Source: Desulfitobacterium chlororespirans DSM 11544 (lineage in GTDB: Bacteria; Bacillota; Desulfitobacteriia; Desulfitobacteriales; Desulfitobacteriaceae). From it: a stretch of 64,000 bases of DNA. Both the position numbers and the translations under genes were made by a program. The stretch's first letter is position 1. Each line of letters opens with the position of its first letter. This document shows, in pieces, positions 43,273 through 52,570 of the stretch. The notes under the pieces are model-generated. The model was not told the DNA's origin, did not search any database, and saw nothing but the letters and a program-made list of their open reading frames with translations. The stretch spans positions 313,878 to 377,877 of the forward strand of contig NZ_FRDN01000004.1 in NCBI RefSeq assembly GCF_900143285.1, written 5' to 3'.

Positions 43273-45357
43273 TCAGTATTCAAAACCATAATCTTTTAAT
43301 TTTCTATATAAGGTTGAACGGCTAATCCCCAATAGTTTGGCGGCATCCGGTATGGAATTTTTAGCATGCAGCAAAGCGGTTTTTATCGCATTCTTTTCCA
43401 AGTGTTCCAGAGATAAGGAATCAGTTGTGAAATTAGGTTCATCATGAAATGGACTGGAGTCCAGCAGGATATACTGGGGGAGGCTATCCATATCGATCAC
43501 ATCATTGTGGGCCGAGTTGACGGCATAAATCAGGGCATTTTGCAGCTGTCTGACATTTCCCGGCCATTCGTATTCCTGAATTTTCCTGAGCGCCGCTTTA
43601 GTAACCTTAGGGGTCTTCCACCCCTGTTTTTGACAGTAATTTTTGATAAAAAACTGACTCAGCACATCAATATCATTCTTTCTATTCCTTAAGGAAGGAA
43701 TATTTATGGTCAATACAGACAGCCGGAAATATAAATCCTCCCGATATTGTCTTTCCTTAACCATTTTGAATAAGTTTTTATTGGTGGCGGCAATCAGTCT
43801 GAAGTCTACTTTTTTGTAGCGCCGGCCGCCGATCCGCATGATCTGCTTATCTTCCAAAGCTCTCAGCAAAACGGCCTGCAGCTCAAGGGGCATGTCCCCA
43901 ATTTCATCGAGAAAAAGGGTTCCGCCATGGGCCAATTCAATTTTGCCTGGTCTTCCGGTACGTTCAGCCCCGGTAAAACTTCCGCCTTCATAGCCAAAAA
44001 GCTCGCTCTCAATCAATTCTCGGGGCATGGCCGCACAGTTGACCGCCATAAAAGGTCCCTGGGGGCAGGAATGATTATGGATCGCTTGGGCAAAAAGCTC
44101 CTTTCCTGTCCCGCTTTCACCCATGAGCAGGACATTTTCCGCTGAGGTTGCAAAACGTCTGGCAATGGAGATGGCTTTCTTTATTTCTTCAGATTCCCCG
44201 ATGATGCTTTCAAAGCTATAGGTCGCAATGGAACCCGTACGGTTCGCTGCTTGGGCATTGACTTTATCCACATGATTAAGCCGCAACACGGCGGCTTCGA
44301 TCTGCTGGGTCTTTTTGTTCAGCACCGGTCGAATATTGATCATATAAGGCTGCTCATCATTGCCGATGACGATACTTTCTTCTATGTCCACGCTTTTCCC
44401 GGCCGTGACCAGGGCTGTAACCTGAGATTGGCTATGCAAAAATTCATTGATGTTTTTATGAGGTTTTTCCTCGGACCTCATTTTAAAAATTCGGGTTGCC
44501 TCCCGGTTCATATTAAGAATTGTTCCCGTTGGATCAAGGGTGATAATCCCTTCGTCCATGACTTCCAGTGTCGTCTCTAAGGTATCCATGGCCGTGTTCA
44601 GCTCATGAATCACCTTAATAAGATTACTGTTGCTCTCTTTCAGCAATTCATTGGTTTGATTCAGCTTCAACTGGGTCTCAATCGCTTTGGCCAAGGCCGT
44701 AATCAGCCCCAGGGTGTGGGAGAGAAAATTATTAAAATACTCTCCTTCCGATCGACACTCAATCGGTTGACCCAGGATGATTGAAGCAATAACTTTTCTT
44801 GATTCATCCATAATCGGCGCCGCTGAACCGACAATATTATGCAGCCCCACACAGTAATGTTCCGGACCTAATATTTGGATCGGTTTTTTCAACTCCATAC
44901 ATATGGTATGAGCACAGGTGCCGATGGTGCTTTCATTCCAGGCCACCCCTTCCGTGGGGACTCTCACCATATCCCCGGCTTGAAGTAAAAATGCGCCTGT
45001 ATAATCGCATAAGTATAGAATAAACCCACTTGGCAACACTGCCATATCTCTGAATTTGTCCATCAGAGGTTTGGTGATTTCGATTAATGGACGGTTTTTT
45101 TCAATTTTTTCAGCGTGCTCTGTGGAGTTGGGATAGGGTTTGCTCATGGAGTTATAGGGATCGATTCCCCTGTCTCTTGACCTTAGCCAGGATTCCGCCA
45201 CCTCATTGCTTATGTCGTCACATTCACGAGGATCTACGCTATGGGGTTCGTTAAGGAATTTCTCCTTCCACCTTAATATATTGTCAATCCGTTCCTGGGT
45301 AATCAATGCTGAACGCTGTTTATTTGTCAGGGAGTCCGAACCTCGGTTACTTACCAT
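43273..45357 (-). CDS. Sigma-54-dependent activator 2 (GAF-PAS-AAA-Fis)
   Basis: A 694-residue enhancer-binding protein. Order: AESWLRSR element (about 54-61), GAF-like sensor (about 90-220), a PAS-like domain (TTLEVMDEGIITLDPTG, about 250-360), AAA+ core with Walker A GESGTGKE near 415 and contact loop GGSFTGAE, then a Fis helix-turn-helix (AKLLGISRSTLYRKLKDYG). ATG after GGAG. Next to the sigma-54 promoter at 43126, its most likely target. The loop is GSFTGA, as in activator 1. Confidence 0.93.
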   Translation of the reverse strand: MVSNRGSDSLTNKQRSALITQERIDNILRWKEKFLNEPHSVDPRECDDISNEVAESWLRSRDRGIDPYNSMSKPYPNSTEHAEKIEKNRPLIEITKPLMDKFRDMAVLPSGFILYLCDYTGAFLLQAGDMVRVPTEGVAWNESTIGTCAHTICMELKKPIQILGPEHYCVGLHNIVGSAAPIMDESRKVIASIILGQPIECRSEGEYFNNFLSHTLGLITALAKAIETQLKLNQTNELLKESNSNLIKVIHELNTAMDTLETTLEVMDEGIITLDPTGTILNMNREATRIFKMRSEEKPHKNINEFLHSQSQVTALVTAGKSVDIEESIVIGNDEQPYMINIRPVLNKKTQQIEAAVLRLNHVDKVNAQAANRTGSIATYSFESIIGESEEIKKAISIARRFATSAENVLLMGESGTGKELFAQAIHNHSCPQGPFMAVNCAAMPRELIESELFGYEGGSFTGAERTGRPGKIELAHGGTLFLDEIGDMPLELQAVLLRALEDKQIMRIGGRRYKKVDFRLIAATNKNLFKMVKERQYREDLYFRLSVLTINIPSLRNRKNDIDVLSQFFIKNYCQKQGWKTPKVTKAALRKIQEYEWPGNVRQLQNALIYAVNSAHNDVIDMDSLPQYILLDSSPFHDEPNFTTDSLSLEHLEKNAIKTALLHAKNSIPDAAKLLGISRSTLYRKLKDYGFEY

Positions 45358-45421
45358 TGGCGATCACTCCTAGTAAATAATAACGTTACGGGGTTAGGTC
45401 ATAACGATAGTTCGACAATGT

Positions 45422-45454
45422 ACAAAGTAAATCCTCTTTGACCTTAAACTTTGT
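45422..45454 (-). terminator. Weak terminator after the MBL gene
   Basis: ACAAAGT and ACTTTGT arms around an AT-rich loop in the 109-bp gap before activator 2. Stem is short, so weak. Confidence 0.35.
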
Positions 45455-45466
45455 TAATTTAACCGC

Positions 45467-46252
45467 TCAGAGGGTCAGAACCATACCATCATAGGCCAGG
45501 GACACCTGAGCATAATCCTTTAATTTCTCCTGAAGCTGAGCCGCTGTGATCGGGGTACTGTAATGCATGGCCAGATGGGTTAATACCGTATGTTGGGCCC
45601 GGACACTCTCCCCTAAGGCAATAGCTTCTTGCCAATTCATATGGCTATGGGGAAACCAGTTGGCGCCGTTAAAGGTGGCGTCACAGATCAGGGTATCGAC
45701 ACCTTGAATCTGCCGGGCGGTTGGGGCAGGCAGTCCGGCCGTATCTGTAAAATAGGCCGCTCTTTTTTCTCCCGCCAGGAGGATGCCTCCGGTCTCGATA
45801 CTGTGCTTGGCCGGTAAAATAGTCAGTTCTACGCCTTCAAAAGCGTAGCTTTTGCCGAATTCCCAGGGTTCGATCACAAAGACCTCTTCTAAAAAGGGAT
45901 AGGCCTTAGCAAAGGCATCTACAGCACTTGGCGGTAAAAACAGGGCAACCGGCCGCTTCCGGTCCAGCTTGACATAGTATTCCAGATCCCCGATACCACC
46001 GAAATGATCATAATGCCAATGGGTGATGAACAGATAATCTACCGATTGAATCCGTTCCCTGAGCAACTGCTTGCTTAAATCAGGGGAGGCGTCTATTAGA
46101 ATGTTCTCCTTTCCCGTCTCCACAACCGCCCCACTGCGGGTTCTGGCCCAGAAAGGGTCAGCCCGGGCTTCCCGGCAGGCTATACAGTTACAATGAAAAG
46201 CCGGAACACCGAGTCCGGCAGTGGTTCCCATTAATGTAAACTTGACTCCCAT
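45467..46252 (-). CDS. PhnP-like metallo-beta-lactamase-fold hydrolase
   Basis: A 261-residue MBL-fold protein. The N-terminal HCNCIAC knuckle (about 20-26) and THWHYDHFGG metal motif (about 77-86) are those of the PhnP/phosphodiesterase group. HSIETGG and LTHLAMHY give further metal ligands. It could hydrolyse a cyclic phosphodiester or a related product. Last gene of the Hdr-like operon; 21 bases below the DUF169 gene. Confidence 0.85.
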   Translation of the reverse strand: MGVKFTLMGTTAGLGVPAFHCNCIACREARADPFWARTRSGAVVETGKENILIDASPDLSKQLLRERIQSVDYLFITHWHYDHFGGIGDLEYYVKLDRKRPVALFLPPSAVDAFAKAYPFLEEVFVIEPWEFGKSYAFEGVELTILPAKHSIETGGILLAGEKRAAYFTDTAGLPAPTARQIQGVDTLICDATFNGANWFPHSHMNWQEAIALGESVRAQHTVLTHLAMHYSTPITAAQLQEKLKDYAQVSLAYDGMVLTL

Positions 46253-46273
46253 TCCCTATCCCTCCTTAACTCC

Positions 46274-47233
46274 TTAACTATAGGAAAGCTGAATCGCTTG
46301 CTGCGGGCACTGCCCCACACAGGTATAACAGGCACTGCAGGCATCGGGATGCAGGGCTTGGGCGACCTTCCGGTCTCCTGCCTCCACCATGGCCAGGACT
46401 CCCGAAGGGCAGAAATCCACACAGAGCCCATCCCCCATACATCGTTTGGTATCCACAAAAAGCTCAACCCGTGCCCCTTCCCCCTGAGACTGAGCTCTTC
46501 GGGAACCCACTTTATCCATAACGGGGTGGAGGTAGATTTTCTTTCTCTCCTCCGGAATACTCTTTTGGGATAACTTCAGCAAAGCTTGAGCTATAGGCTC
46601 AAGCAAGGCTGTGGGGATGGAAAGATACAGTTCGAAATCATCAATCTCACTGGAAGCCCGTGCGCCATAACAGCCAAAAGAGATATTCATTTCCCCCGAG
46701 GTCATGGTCTGCACAATCAGATCGGCGCAGGCCGAATTAAACCCTGAGGTTTTAAAATCCTGACGCTCCCCGGTGGCGTAGGTTTGGGCACAGCAAAGCC
46801 ACATAGCCTGCTCCGGCCACAGAGTAAACACCACCACATCAGGTTCGAAGGCTGCTTTCTCTAAAGGAGCCAGGAGGGTGGCCTCATAGCTTCCCGCTTT
46901 AAATTCAGGACGGGAGCTGATCATTTGGCGGGCGGTTTCGATATTGGGCATCTTTTTAAAGAGCAGATAAAGATCCCCTGATCTCAGTTTGGGAGACATC
47001 TCCACCAAGCCCAGAACCCCGGTTCCGTCAGGACAGGCGTGGCTGCGGGGGGGCATATAGAGACAGTTGCCCCGGCGTGCGGTAATGATGGATTGGCAAT
47101 GGCGTAAGGGCACGGTAGGTTCGACCCCTTGGGCCGGCTTTTCCTCTCCGGGTCTCATCATTCTCACCGCCACCGGGTCCCAGCGCAGGGAAAGGGTCTC
47201 TTTGAAAATCTTGCTTAATTCTTTACAGTTCAT
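46274..47233 (-). CDS. DUF169 protein fused to a two-cluster ferredoxin
   Basis: A 319-residue fusion. Residues about 1-235 are a DUF169-type domain (RHCQSIITARRGNCLYMPP near the start, MNISFGCYGAR near 180). Residues about 250-319 hold two 4Fe-4S sites: CMGDGLCVDFCPSG and CSACYTCVGQCP. DUF169 itself has no assigned activity. The ferredoxin end suggests redox exchange with the two HdrD-like proteins just upstream. ATG after GGAG. Confidence 0.82.
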   Translation of the reverse strand: MNCKELSKIFKETLSLRWDPVAVRMMRPGEEKPAQGVEPTVPLRHCQSIITARRGNCLYMPPRSHACPDGTGVLGLVEMSPKLRSGDLYLLFKKMPNIETARQMISSRPEFKAGSYEATLLAPLEKAAFEPDVVVFTLWPEQAMWLCCAQTYATGERQDFKTSGFNSACADLIVQTMTSGEMNISFGCYGARASSEIDDFELYLSIPTALLEPIAQALLKLSQKSIPEERKKIYLHPVMDKVGSRRAQSQGEGARVELFVDTKRCMGDGLCVDFCPSGVLAMVEAGDRKVAQALHPDACSACYTCVGQCPQQAIQLSYS

Positions 47234-47299
47234 TACGAATATCTCCTTTAGTATAGTTTAGAAGGCCCTATGTTTTTCATCTTGTTTAAACTATAACTG

Positions 47300-48433
47300 T
47301 CAATCTGCCATAACTCTTTCCCATAATTTTTCCCCCTCAGGCCCTTCAAGCAGGGATTGAGCCTTTTTCTTTAAACCGGCAAAATCCTGCTCAAACTCCA
47401 GAAGCAGGTTTAAAACATGTTGGACCGGGATCTGGTTCTGATTCTTGCTTAGATTGAGGACACACCCTAAGCAATAAGCCGTAAGAAGTTCTGCCTCAGA
47501 TGCTTCAGCTTCTTGTAGCCGGGCCTGCACCAGACTTTGGGCCAGCTCCGGGTCAAAATGGGATACTTGCCCGCCGCTTCCGCAGCACAAGGCTCTGTCA
47601 CGGTGATGCTCCATTTCAACCAATGCGTAGCCCTTGCGGGCCAAGGCTTTTCTGGCCTGGCCGGCGAATTTACCGGCCGGCCGGTCCGGGCATGAATCGT
47701 GGACTGTAACAACTTTCCGGCGTTGTTCCTCCAGTGGAGCATTCACTAATTCCGAATCCTCCAGAGCCTCATAAATTGTCTGGATGGCAATGCCCATTTC
47801 CAGTGCCATGGGTTGCAGCTGATAGTAGCAATTAGGACAGGCAAAAATAAGTTTCTTTACCTTAAGTCTGAGGAGCTTATCCTTTAATCCTTGGCTGAAG
47901 CGGGCTTCTCTCTCCTTTAAACCCAGCTGATACAGAGGTAAGCCACAGCAATCGGTTAAAAGCGAAATATTCTTACCCTTTTGTTGAAGAGTTTTAAATA
48001 AGACATGAACCAAGTGCGGATCGTAAGTGAGCATGCTGCATCCCGCAAAAAAGGCTGTATCACACTCCCGGTCCGGGTTCAGTTCGCCATACCCGATGCC
48101 ATTGACTTCACGGATCAGTTTCATAACGTTTAAAGGCCGATCCGGAAACATATACCGGAAGTCCTCAATCTCTATTTCTCCTTTTGCTACAGATTGCTCG
48201 CGTATTGCTGCAAACATATACTTAGGGCTTAAGCCCGCTGGACAGACACTTTCACACAGCCCGCAAAGGGAGCAATTATAGGCTTCTGATACAGTCGGCT
48301 GACGCGCGGCAAGGCTTACTAAGCTTTCATCAATTCTCTGCAAGAGTTGGCACTCTGATCTACACTGGCCACAATCCACGCAGTTATCCATGATTTCTTG
48401 ACAGGCAGCCAAAGTTTCTTCAGCATGATTCAT
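47300..48433 (-). CDS. HdrD/GlpC-like CCG-domain iron-sulfur protein B
   Basis: A 377-residue protein: two N-terminal 4Fe-4S motifs (CVDCGQCRSEC, CSLCGLCESVCP) then two CCG repeats (DCCGLP ... CPNC, and ALCCGSGG ... CLGC), the layout of the HdrD C-terminal type. ATG after GAGGAG. It is a paralogue of the gene just upstream at 48590. The pair may carry electrons to a disulfide or another thiol-like acceptor, or to a corrinoid activator. Confidence 0.86.
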   Translation of the reverse strand: MNHAEETLAACQEIMDNCVDCGQCRSECQLLQRIDESLVSLAARQPTVSEAYNCSLCGLCESVCPAGLSPKYMFAAIREQSVAKGEIEIEDFRYMFPDRPLNVMKLIREVNGIGYGELNPDRECDTAFFAGCSMLTYDPHLVHVLFKTLQQKGKNISLLTDCCGLPLYQLGLKEREARFSQGLKDKLLRLKVKKLIFACPNCYYQLQPMALEMGIAIQTIYEALEDSELVNAPLEEQRRKVVTVHDSCPDRPAGKFAGQARKALARKGYALVEMEHHRDRALCCGSGGQVSHFDPELAQSLVQARLQEAEASEAELLTAYCLGCVLNLSKNQNQIPVQHVLNLLLEFEQDFAGLKKKAQSLLEGPEGEKLWERVMAD

Positions 48434-48551
48434 GTTTCTCTCCTCTTCTTTCCTCAGCCTAAATCGGGGTTGTTTCAGCATTTTCATGTCATTTCTTTCA
48501 CGAGGAGCCCTCTATTTAGCTAACTGATTTCCCTATCAAAGCGTGACGAGT

Positions 48552-48588
48552 ACTCTGTAACACTTAAAGGAATCAGGTGTTACAGAGT
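48552..48588 (-). other. Inverted repeat between the two Hdr-like genes
   Basis: ACTCTGTAACAC and GTGTTACAGAGT, 12 perfect pairs, 13-base loop. No T-run on either strand; likely an attenuator or RNA-stability element just past the stop of the upstream gene. Confidence 0.6.
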
Positions 48589-48589
48589 G

Positions 48590-49702
48590 CTAATCTTGAA
48601 AGAGCTTAAGATAACGTTCATATCCCTCCTCTCCTTCAAACATTGCGGCGGCCTTTCCTTTGACTTCATCATAATTTTCTTCAAAACCCAGCAAGGTATT
48701 AAGCGCATGGCGTACTTTGCTTTTATGATCGGCAATATTGCCGAAATTCAACACACAAGCATGGCAGTAGGCTAATAAAGTATCCGCTCCGGCCTTACCG
48801 GCTTCCTCCAGGTTCTGCACTTCATGCTCCGCGGCCCATTCCGGTCGGAAATGACCAAGTTGTCCACTGCTGCCGCAGCAAACCGAGTTTTTACCATGGT
48901 GCTTCATCTCTGTTCTCCGATAATTTCCCCGGTCCAGGGCTTCTCTGACCTGACTGCCGAAGATACCCTCAAAACGATCCGGGCATGAATCATGAATGGC
49001 ATAAACTTCCGAGCCTTGGTTAGCTATAAACTCATCCGCCAAGGCTTCATAAACCGTGATAATTTCAACATCCTGAAAGGCCGCTTCCTTCTTAAATTGA
49101 TAATAACAGTTAGGGCAGGCTGTAATCAGGCGCTTTACCCCCAAGTGACGCGCTTTTTCCCTTAATTCTCCTTTGATTTTGTCCCCTCTTTCCGGAAGCC
49201 CGATATGATACATGGGGATACCGCAGCAATGATCAAGAAACAAGACAGTTTCATACTTTTTGGCCAATGCTGCATAGACCCTTTTCGTCAACTCCGGAGA
49301 ATAGGTCAGCATGGTACACCCCGGTAAAAATCCTGTCTGGGCCGGCAAGGACGTGTTCAGTTCAGAATAATCGATCCCGTAATACTCCCTGAACATGCTC
49401 ATGACCGTGTCGGGTCGGTCGGGAAATAAATATTGGTATTCCTCAATAGTTATTTCCCCCTGCTTCACCGCCTCCACCCTGCGCTGCTCAAACATTCGCC
49501 AAGGGCTCAAGCCCAGGGGACACATGGCCTCGCATTTCCCGCAAAGGGCGCACCCATACGCTTCATCCATCTCTATACCTCTCCTGGCGATCTGCCCCGG
49601 AGACTCATTAAGTTCTGTTAAGATGCGGCAGCTTTCCGCACACCGGCCGCAGTCAAGGCACTCTGCGGCAATCCTTTTTGCCCAGCCCTTTTCCTGATTC
49701 AA
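48590..49702 (-). CDS. HdrD/GlpC-like CCG-domain iron-sulfur protein A
   Basis: A 370-residue paralogue of the next gene: CLDCGRCAESC and CALCGKCEAMCP ferredoxin sites, then CCG repeats (DHCCGIP, CPNC; SVCCGSSG, CHAC). I use a TTG start about six bases after GAGGTG; the open frame continues 53 codons upstream through the promoter. First gene after the sigma-54 promoter at 49758. The paralogue pair suggests a heterodimer. Confidence 0.85.
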   Translation of the reverse strand: MNQEKGWAKRIAAECLDCGRCAESCRILTELNESPGQIARRGIEMDEAYGCALCGKCEAMCPLGLSPWRMFEQRRVEAVKQGEITIEEYQYLFPDRPDTVMSMFREYYGIDYSELNTSLPAQTGFLPGCTMLTYSPELTKRVYAALAKKYETVLFLDHCCGIPMYHIGLPERGDKIKGELREKARHLGVKRLITACPNCYYQFKKEAAFQDVEIITVYEALADEFIANQGSEVYAIHDSCPDRFEGIFGSQVREALDRGNYRRTEMKHHGKNSVCCGSSGQLGHFRPEWAAEHEVQNLEEAGKAGADTLLAYCHACVLNFGNIADHKSKVRHALNTLLGFEENYDEVKGKAAAMFEGEEGYERYLKLFQD

Positions 49703-49757
49703 TGAGTTCACCTCATTAATTTTGTTCAACTTAAAGCTATTGCTGTTTATATTTACA

Positions 49758-49773
49758 TGCAAAAATTGTACCA
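49758..49773 (-). promoter_or_regulatory. Sigma-54 promoter of the Hdr-like operon
   Basis: Minus strand reads TGGTAC-AATTT-TTGCA, about 55 bases above the start. Activator-like motifs CATTTTGACATC (49888-49899) and CAATTTGAAAAAA (49908-49920) lie 115-150 bases above. Confidence 0.8.
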
Positions 49774-50152
49774 ATTCGATTTTGAATTTCCCGAAGGTAT
49801 CACAAGGTTTACAACACCAGTGGATTCGCCTTATGGCGGCTTTCAGCCGTCCACAAACCAAGACTTCCTCAACAGTACAAATTTCTCATTTTGACATCTT
49901 GATTCCCAATTTGAAAAAAAACAGCATCAGTATACTATTATTCGAGAGGAGCTTAGGGGCGATGAACTTATTTTCTAAATATAAGAGACGGCCTCTTATA
50001 GAACCTTTTCTACAGAGGCAATCCCTTTGTCCAAAAATAATAATTTTATTGATTTCTCATAGCGGAGCTATTTTCGATTTGGTTACTGAAATGGAGCAGT
50101 TTGTTATCCTTTAAAAGCAAAATATCCCGATTTTAAAGGGTATTTTGCTTGG

Positions 50153-50168
50153 TGGCACAATTTTTGCA
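50153..50168 (+). promoter_or_regulatory. Plus-strand sigma-54 promoter without a clear gene
   Basis: Reads TGGCAC-AATTT-TTGCA, a full consensus match, and is the only one of eleven on the plus strand. It points at the 3' end of activator 3 and at two tiny open frames. Confidence 0.82.
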
Positions 50169-50197
50169 TATGTTTCAATTGGTAGAAACTGATATTA

Positions 50198-50389
50198 ATG
50201 GAGGTTCAAAACGGCCTCGTTGGTGGGTATTTTGGCGTGGTCAAACAGCTTTTAATCAAATCTACGGCAGTGCTTTTCGCAAAAGTTTTGGTATAATGAG
50301 CGGAATGGTTTTTGCTTGGCGTTGCACTCGTTCTCGGAGCGCTTGTAATGCAATGCAAGAAGTCAGTTTTCAAGACCATATTCTTTTAG
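50198..50389 (+). other. Two tiny open frames behind the plus-strand sigma-54 promoter
   Basis: A 32-codon frame starts MEVQNGLVGGYFG (50198-50296) and stops at TAA-TGA. The same frame then continues to 50389 with a hydrophobic EWFLLGVALVLGALVMQ segment and a basic tail. Together they look like a small membrane protein interrupted by two stops, or two leaderless peptides, or a non-coding RNA. The end overlaps the activator 3 gene on the other strand. I cannot assign a function. Confidence 0.3.
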
Positions 50390-52414
50390 CTTTCTGTATA
50401 GGGTTGTCCGTCCCAATCCTAACAGCCTTGATGCCTCAATTGTATTATTTCCGGTAACTCTCATAGCTTCGAGAATTGCAGCCTTTTCCATCTCTTTCAA
50501 TGACAACGACTTCGTCGGGCTGCTCACTATGGGAGGATGCTTCATCATCTCTTCCGGCAAATGTTCTAACTTGATCAACCCGTTTTGAGCCATATTTACC
50601 GCATAGACCATGGCATTCTGTAATTGCCTGACATTCCCCGGCCAGTTGTATTCCTGGATTTTCCTCACTACCTCAGCACTTAGTTTGGGCGGCTTGCAAT
50701 TAAACTTCTTTGATATTTCATTCACAAAATATTGCGCAAGTAACAAGACATCACCTCCGCGATCTCTAAGCGGAGGGATACGAATTTTAAATACCGATAA
50801 TCTGAAATATAGATCTTCTCTGAATGTTTTTTCGTGAACCATTTGATAAAGGTCTTTATTGGTTGCTGCAACAATGCGGAAATCAACAGGTATATACCTG
50901 CTGCCACCTAAACGCATTACTCTCTTATCTTCAAGGATTCTCAGAAAGACCGGCTGAATTTCCAAAGGCATGTCGCCGATTTCATCTAAAAAAAGTGTTC
51001 CGCCATTGGCCAGTTCGATTTTCCCGGGACGGCCTTTTCGTTCAGCCCCTGTAAACGCCCCGCCCTCGTATCCAAATAATTCACTTTCGATTAAATTTCT
51101 CGGCATTGAGGCACAATTTATAGCTACAAAGGGGCCCTCTGATTTAAACTCATTGTGAATAGCCTGAGCAAATAATTCTTTGCCAGTCCCGCTTTCCCCG
51201 ATTAATAGGACGTTAACCGCTTTTCCGGCAATATTTTTTCCAATATTGACAGTATTCTTAACCGCAGTGCTTTCCCCAATAATGTCGTTAAAATGGTATG
51301 CTGCCTTGGCGCCACTTCGATTAATAACCAGTTTGTCCACCTTTTCGGTACGAATTAAACGTATGACCGCTCCTTTAGGGCTTTCTCCCCGGCTATCGAG
51401 TACCGGCTTTACATTCATCAGGTATTGGATTTCTGTGTGAGGAGTTCCTAACGTTGTTTCATAATCTTGTACCGAAGTACCGCCAGACAACACATCTGTA
51501 ATGAGTCTGACCTGCTCTTGCTTCATTAGCTGCGTATAATGCTTGTTTTGTACTTCATCGACAGACGTGCCCAGTATTACTGCGCCGTCTTTATTGATAT
51601 GATTGACGAACCCGTCTTGGTCGATCGTAATGATCCCTTCATCAAAAAGAGACAAGGTTGTTTCGAGCGTTCCATTCATTATCTTGAGACTGATATTGCG
51701 CTCTTTTACCCTCATCAAGTTTTCTATCGCATATCCCATGGAGATTACCCACCCGAGTGAATGGCCCTGAAGGTCTTGCGATTCTTTCTTGGCCGACATT
51801 TGTACAACTAAAAGAGCCCCAATGACATTATTCTTTTCGTCCATGATCGGAGTTGCTGAACTGATATCATCCTGAAAAACATTGCAATAGTTATAGGGAC
51901 CAATGATCTGTATAGGCTTGCGATAACGAATACTTAAAGAATGAGCCGTCGTCCCTACCAGCTCTTCGCTTAAATCTGTGGCAATATCTATATTATGTTG
52001 TCCAGATGCTATTTCTGTTGACCCTTCGCTCAACAAAACTACGCCATTTTCATCTGTTAAACTCATCAAATAATTCGAGGCAGTTAAAATCGGTATGAAT
52101 TTTTTAATATAGGAGGAAGCTGTACTAACCAGCAGTTTTCTTCTCTGGATTCTATTCTCAAATTCATTCTTAGTTAATTTTTTCCCAATCAATTTGGTAT
52201 AGGGATCAATTTTATTATTTTTTGATCTGAGCCAGGATTCGGCGATTTCGCGGGGGATAATGGTTGAACGCCTTAAGTCGCTATTCTTATTGATAAATTC
52301 AGTTTTCAATTCCAGGATATTGTCCCATAACTCACTATCTATATTAAACGACTGGAAAAGACAATCGAAATCAGAAGGATTACTTAATTCAATCTGAGTA
52401 TTAGTAAAGTTCAT
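50363..52414 (-). CDS. Sigma-54-dependent activator 3 (GAF-PAS-AAA-Fis)
   Basis: A 683-residue enhancer-binding protein: AESWLRSK element, GAF-like sensor, PAS-like domain (TLSLFDEGIITIDQDG, about 240-350), AAA+ core with GESGTGKE and the contact loop in its standard form GGAFTGAE, then Fis helix-turn-helix (RLLGLGRTTLYRKLKEYG). ATG nine bases after GGGAGG. It lies just below the O-demethylase genes and probably activates them, and perhaps the facing Hdr-like and plus-strand promoters. Confidence 0.93.
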   Translation of the reverse strand: MNFTNTQIELSNPSDFDCLFQSFNIDSELWDNILELKTEFINKNSDLRRSTIIPREIAESWLRSKNNKIDPYTKLIGKKLTKNEFENRIQRRKLLVSTASSYIKKFIPILTASNYLMSLTDENGVVLLSEGSTEIASGQHNIDIATDLSEELVGTTAHSLSIRYRKPIQIIGPYNYCNVFQDDISSATPIMDEKNNVIGALLVVQMSAKKESQDLQGHSLGWVISMGYAIENLMRVKERNISLKIMNGTLETTLSLFDEGIITIDQDGFVNHINKDGAVILGTSVDEVQNKHYTQLMKQEQVRLITDVLSGGTSVQDYETTLGTPHTEIQYLMNVKPVLDSRGESPKGAVIRLIRTEKVDKLVINRSGAKAAYHFNDIIGESTAVKNTVNIGKNIAGKAVNVLLIGESGTGKELFAQAIHNEFKSEGPFVAINCASMPRNLIESELFGYEGGAFTGAERKGRPGKIELANGGTLFLDEIGDMPLEIQPVFLRILEDKRVMRLGGSRYIPVDFRIVAATNKDLYQMVHEKTFREDLYFRLSVFKIRIPPLRDRGGDVLLLAQYFVNEISKKFNCKPPKLSAEVVRKIQEYNWPGNVRQLQNAMVYAVNMAQNGLIKLEHLPEEMMKHPPIVSSPTKSLSLKEMEKAAILEAMRVTGNNTIEASRLLGLGRTTLYRKLKEYGLEN

Positions 52415-52465
52415 ATCCAAAGACCTCCCAGCATTAGCTTTTTTCATAGTATTATTAAGTGTAAT

Positions 52466-52486
52466 TATACCATTGCTAATGGTATA
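52466..52486 (-). promoter_or_regulatory. Palindrome at the activator 3 promoter
   Basis: TATACCATT, three bases, AATGGTATA. On the minus strand it overlaps a TATAAT-like -10 box about 50 bases above the start. Probably an operator. Confidence 0.6.
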
Positions 52487-52528
52487 TCTGTTTGATTTTT
52501 TTAAGCTTCAGTAAATAGCATAATAACA

Positions 52529-52570
52529 AATATCCGTTTATCAGATTATATGACCTGCTAAACGGATATT
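52529..52570 (-). terminator. Long inverted repeat between O-demethylase and activator 3
   Basis: AATATCCGTTTA and TAAACGGATATT, 12 perfect pairs, followed on the minus strand by TGTTATTATG. It may end the O-demethylase transcript or be an operator. The rest of the 349-bp spacer (52415-52763) is AT-rich with no gene. Confidence 0.5.
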
